Of a DNA stretch of 18,445 nucleotides, positions 16,901-18,445 are shown piece by piece (position 1 is the stretch's first letter; every line of letters begins with the position of its first letter). The stretch comes from an uncultured Collinsella sp. (GTDB lineage: Bacteria > Actinomycetota > Coriobacteriia > Coriobacteriales > Coriobacteriaceae). Under the pieces are notes generated by a model. It was not told the origin of the DNA and searched no databases. It saw only the letters and a program-made list of their open reading frames with translations. A program made the translations under genes and the position numbers. The stretch lies in NCBI GenBank assembly GCA_900544385.1, contig UQVD01000039.1, positions 1-18,445 on the forward strand, given 5' to 3'.

Positions 16901-18398
16901 GGCATCGGACATAAAGGTACCGCCCTGGACGATCACCTGGCTGCCGATCTCCTTGGGGTCGCGCAGCTTAATGACCTTGAACAGGGCATTCTTGATGACG
17001 GAATAGGACAGGCCGGCCGCGATGTCGCCCACCGTGGCGCCTTCCTTTTGCGCCTGCTTGACGCGTGAGTTCATAAAGACCGTGCAGCGGCTGCCCAAGT
17101 CGACGGGGGCCTTGGCATGGATGGCGGCATCGGCGAACGCGCGCACGTCCATGTTCATAGACACGGCGAAGCTCTCGATAAAGCTGCCGCAGCCCGACGA
17201 GCAGGCCTCGTTGAGCATGATGTGCTCGATAACGCCGTCCTTGACGCGCAGGCACTTCATGTCCTGGCCGCCGATGTCCAGGATAAACTCGACACCGGGC
17301 AGGAATGCCTTGGCGCCGCGCAGGTGCGCGACGGTCTCAATCTCGCCGGAGTCGGCCTTGAGGGCCTCGATGAGCAGCGCCTCGCCGTAGCCCGTGGTGG
17401 TCACGTGGCCAATGGTGCAGCCGGCGGGGATGTGGTTGTAGAAATCGGCCATGATGACCTTGGCCGTGCCCAGGATGTCGCCGTTGTTGTTGCCATACCA
17501 GGTATGCAGCAGCTGGCCGTCCTCGCCCACGAGCGCGGCCTTCATGGTGGTGGAACCGGCGTCGATGCCGATGAACACGCGGCCGGTGTAGCCGTCGAGC
17601 TTGCCCTTGGGGACGACCTCGGTGTCGTGGCGGGTTTTGAACTCGGCAAAGTCCTCGTCGGTGGCAAAGAGCGGGTCCAGACGCTCGACCTCGGCACCCT
17701 GTGTGTCGCCCAAGCTGTCGATGGCCTCGATGAGCTGCGGGAACGTGCTGAGCTTATTGGACTCGCGCGCCATGGCGGCGCCGCTCGCCACAAACAGGTG
17801 GGCGTTTTGGGGCACGATACGGTGCTCCTCGTCCAGGTTGAGCGTGAGGTAGAAGCGGTGGCGCAGCTCGGAGAGATACTGCAGCGGTCCGCCCAGGAAG
17901 GCGACGTTGCCGCGGATGGGACGGCCGCACGCCAGGCCCGAGATGGTCTGGGTCACGACGGCTTGGAAGATGGAAGCCGCCACGTCCTCGGGGCGGGCGC
18001 CCTCGTTGAGCAGCGGTTGGACATCGGTCTTGGCAAAGACGCCGCAGCGGCTGGCAATGGGATAGATGGTGGTGGCATTGGCCGCGAGCTCGTTGAGGCC
18101 GCTCGCGTCGGTGTGCAGCAGGGTTGCCATCTGATCGATGAATGCGCCCGTACCGCCGGCGCAGGTGCCGTTCATGCGCTGCTCGATGCCGTTGTCGAAG
18201 TAGATGATCTTGGCGTCCTCGCCGCCCAGCTCGATGGCGACATCGGTGGCCGGGATAAGGGTCTCGACAGCACGCTTGCTGGCGATGACCTCCTGGACAA
18301 ACTCCAGGTCGAGCCACTGGGACAGCAGCAGGCCGCCCGAGCCGGTAATGGCGCAGGTCATCTGGGCCGTCGGCAGCACGGTCGCAGCGCCCTCGAAC
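13994..18398 (-). CDS. Fused acyl-CoA dehydratase activase / 2-hydroxyacyl-CoA dehydratase-like protein (5' end missing)
   Basis: About 1,467 residues are present; the true N-terminus is cut by the contig end. There are two BadF/BcrA-type ASKHA ATPase domains. The first is truncated (about nt 17750-18398), with IELGGEDAKIIYF and NGTCAGGTGAFIDQMA. The second (about nt 16800-17600) has GIDAGSTTMKAALVG, DIGGQDMK and NEACSSGCGSFIE. Next comes a Cys cluster (RCGRCSNNCQ, CEKGAG; nt 16645-16735) and a DUF2229-type region (GIPRALNMYENYPFW, ESVCYPAKMSHGH, GNCYNCPIV). The C-terminal half resembles 2-hydroxyacyl-CoA dehydratase subunits (VLAGRPYHND, QLNSFGCGLDA, DICYPSILVTGQ, QTGGGCRATNY), ending in CTSCGPASEEA. 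In classic systems a separate activase uses ATP to drive one electron via a [4Fe-4S] cluster into the dehydratase. Large fused proteins of this type are common in anaerobes, but their substrate is unknown. The 10 residues MGSEMCIRDR that would precede this frame are adapter, not protein. Confidence 0.9.
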
Positions 18399-18445
18399 CT
18401 GTCTCTTATACACATCTCCGAGCCCACGAGACCGATCAGTATCTC
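18399..18445. other. Illumina Nextera adapter contamination at contig end
   Basis: 18399-18417 is the 19-base transposon mosaic end CTGTCTCTTATACACATCT. 18418-18432 is CCGAGCCCACGAGAC of the read-2 adapter. 18433-18440 (CGATCAGT) sits in the i7 index position, and 18441-18445 (ATCTC) begins the P7 sequence. These bases are library artefact, and the genomic sequence ends at 18398. Confidence 0.97.

Noticed and set aside
15764..17068. 434-codon open frame on the + strand
   Set aside because: It is antisense to the activase gene and is a codon-bias shadow.
18398..18427. ATG at 18427 as the start of the activase gene
   Set aside because: The codons come from adapter sequence. The real protein begins beyond the genomic end of the contig.

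Overview
The window is a GC-rich bacterial chromosomal segment. Gene content, the Ala-rich sortase-anchored surface protein with an LAQTG sorting motif, and the very long 2-hydroxyacyl-CoA dehydratase activase-type protein suggest an anaerobic gut Coriobacteriia, most likely Collinsella. The genus is inferred from gene style, not from a marker gene. I see no tRNA, rRNA, CRISPR array, insertion sequence or phage gene.

Layout. Positions 1-2950 hold a leftward group of housekeeping genes: coaX (type III pantothenate kinase), a dCMP/cytidine deaminase-family enzyme, a small NifU-C Fe-S scaffold protein, and lgt (prolipoprotein diacylglyceryl transferase), which ends in a strong terminator at the left edge. 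Divergent from coaX is an OPT-family transporter (3140-4843, +). Two back-to-back terminators separate it from a convergent gene at 5044-8500 (-). That gene encodes a large secreted protein: signal peptide, Ala-rich coiled coil, CAP/SCP-type domain, second coiled coil, LAQTG anchor. Its frame is broken by a run of ten G (coding strand) just after the signal peptide. Nine or twelve G would restore a 1,151- or 1,152-residue protein, so it is a strong candidate for phase variation by slipped-strand mispairing.

Positions 8808-9947 (+) encode a DUF389 membrane protein with a perfect EF-hand-like loop. A more AT-rich stretch (about 10073-10620) carries an unrecognised membrane-anchored 149-residue protein, preceded by a possible 12-codon leader ORF. 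Leftward genes follow: an aryl-sulfate sulfotransferase lipoprotein with a Tat-like signal, an NAD-dependent 3-hydroxyacyl-CoA dehydrogenase-family protein, an intergenic region with a 17-bp inverted repeat, and a giant fused activase/dehydratase-like protein cut by the right edge.

The last 47 bases (18399-18445) are Illumina Nextera adapter plus an index, not genome. The apparent start of the last gene (MGSEMCIRDR) is translated adapter.

How the genes fit together: Lgt would lipidate the sulfotransferase. The dehydrogenase and the activase/dehydratase-like protein both point to CoA-ester metabolism of anaerobic fermentation, though a shared pathway is inference. The most interesting biology is the switchable surface protein.
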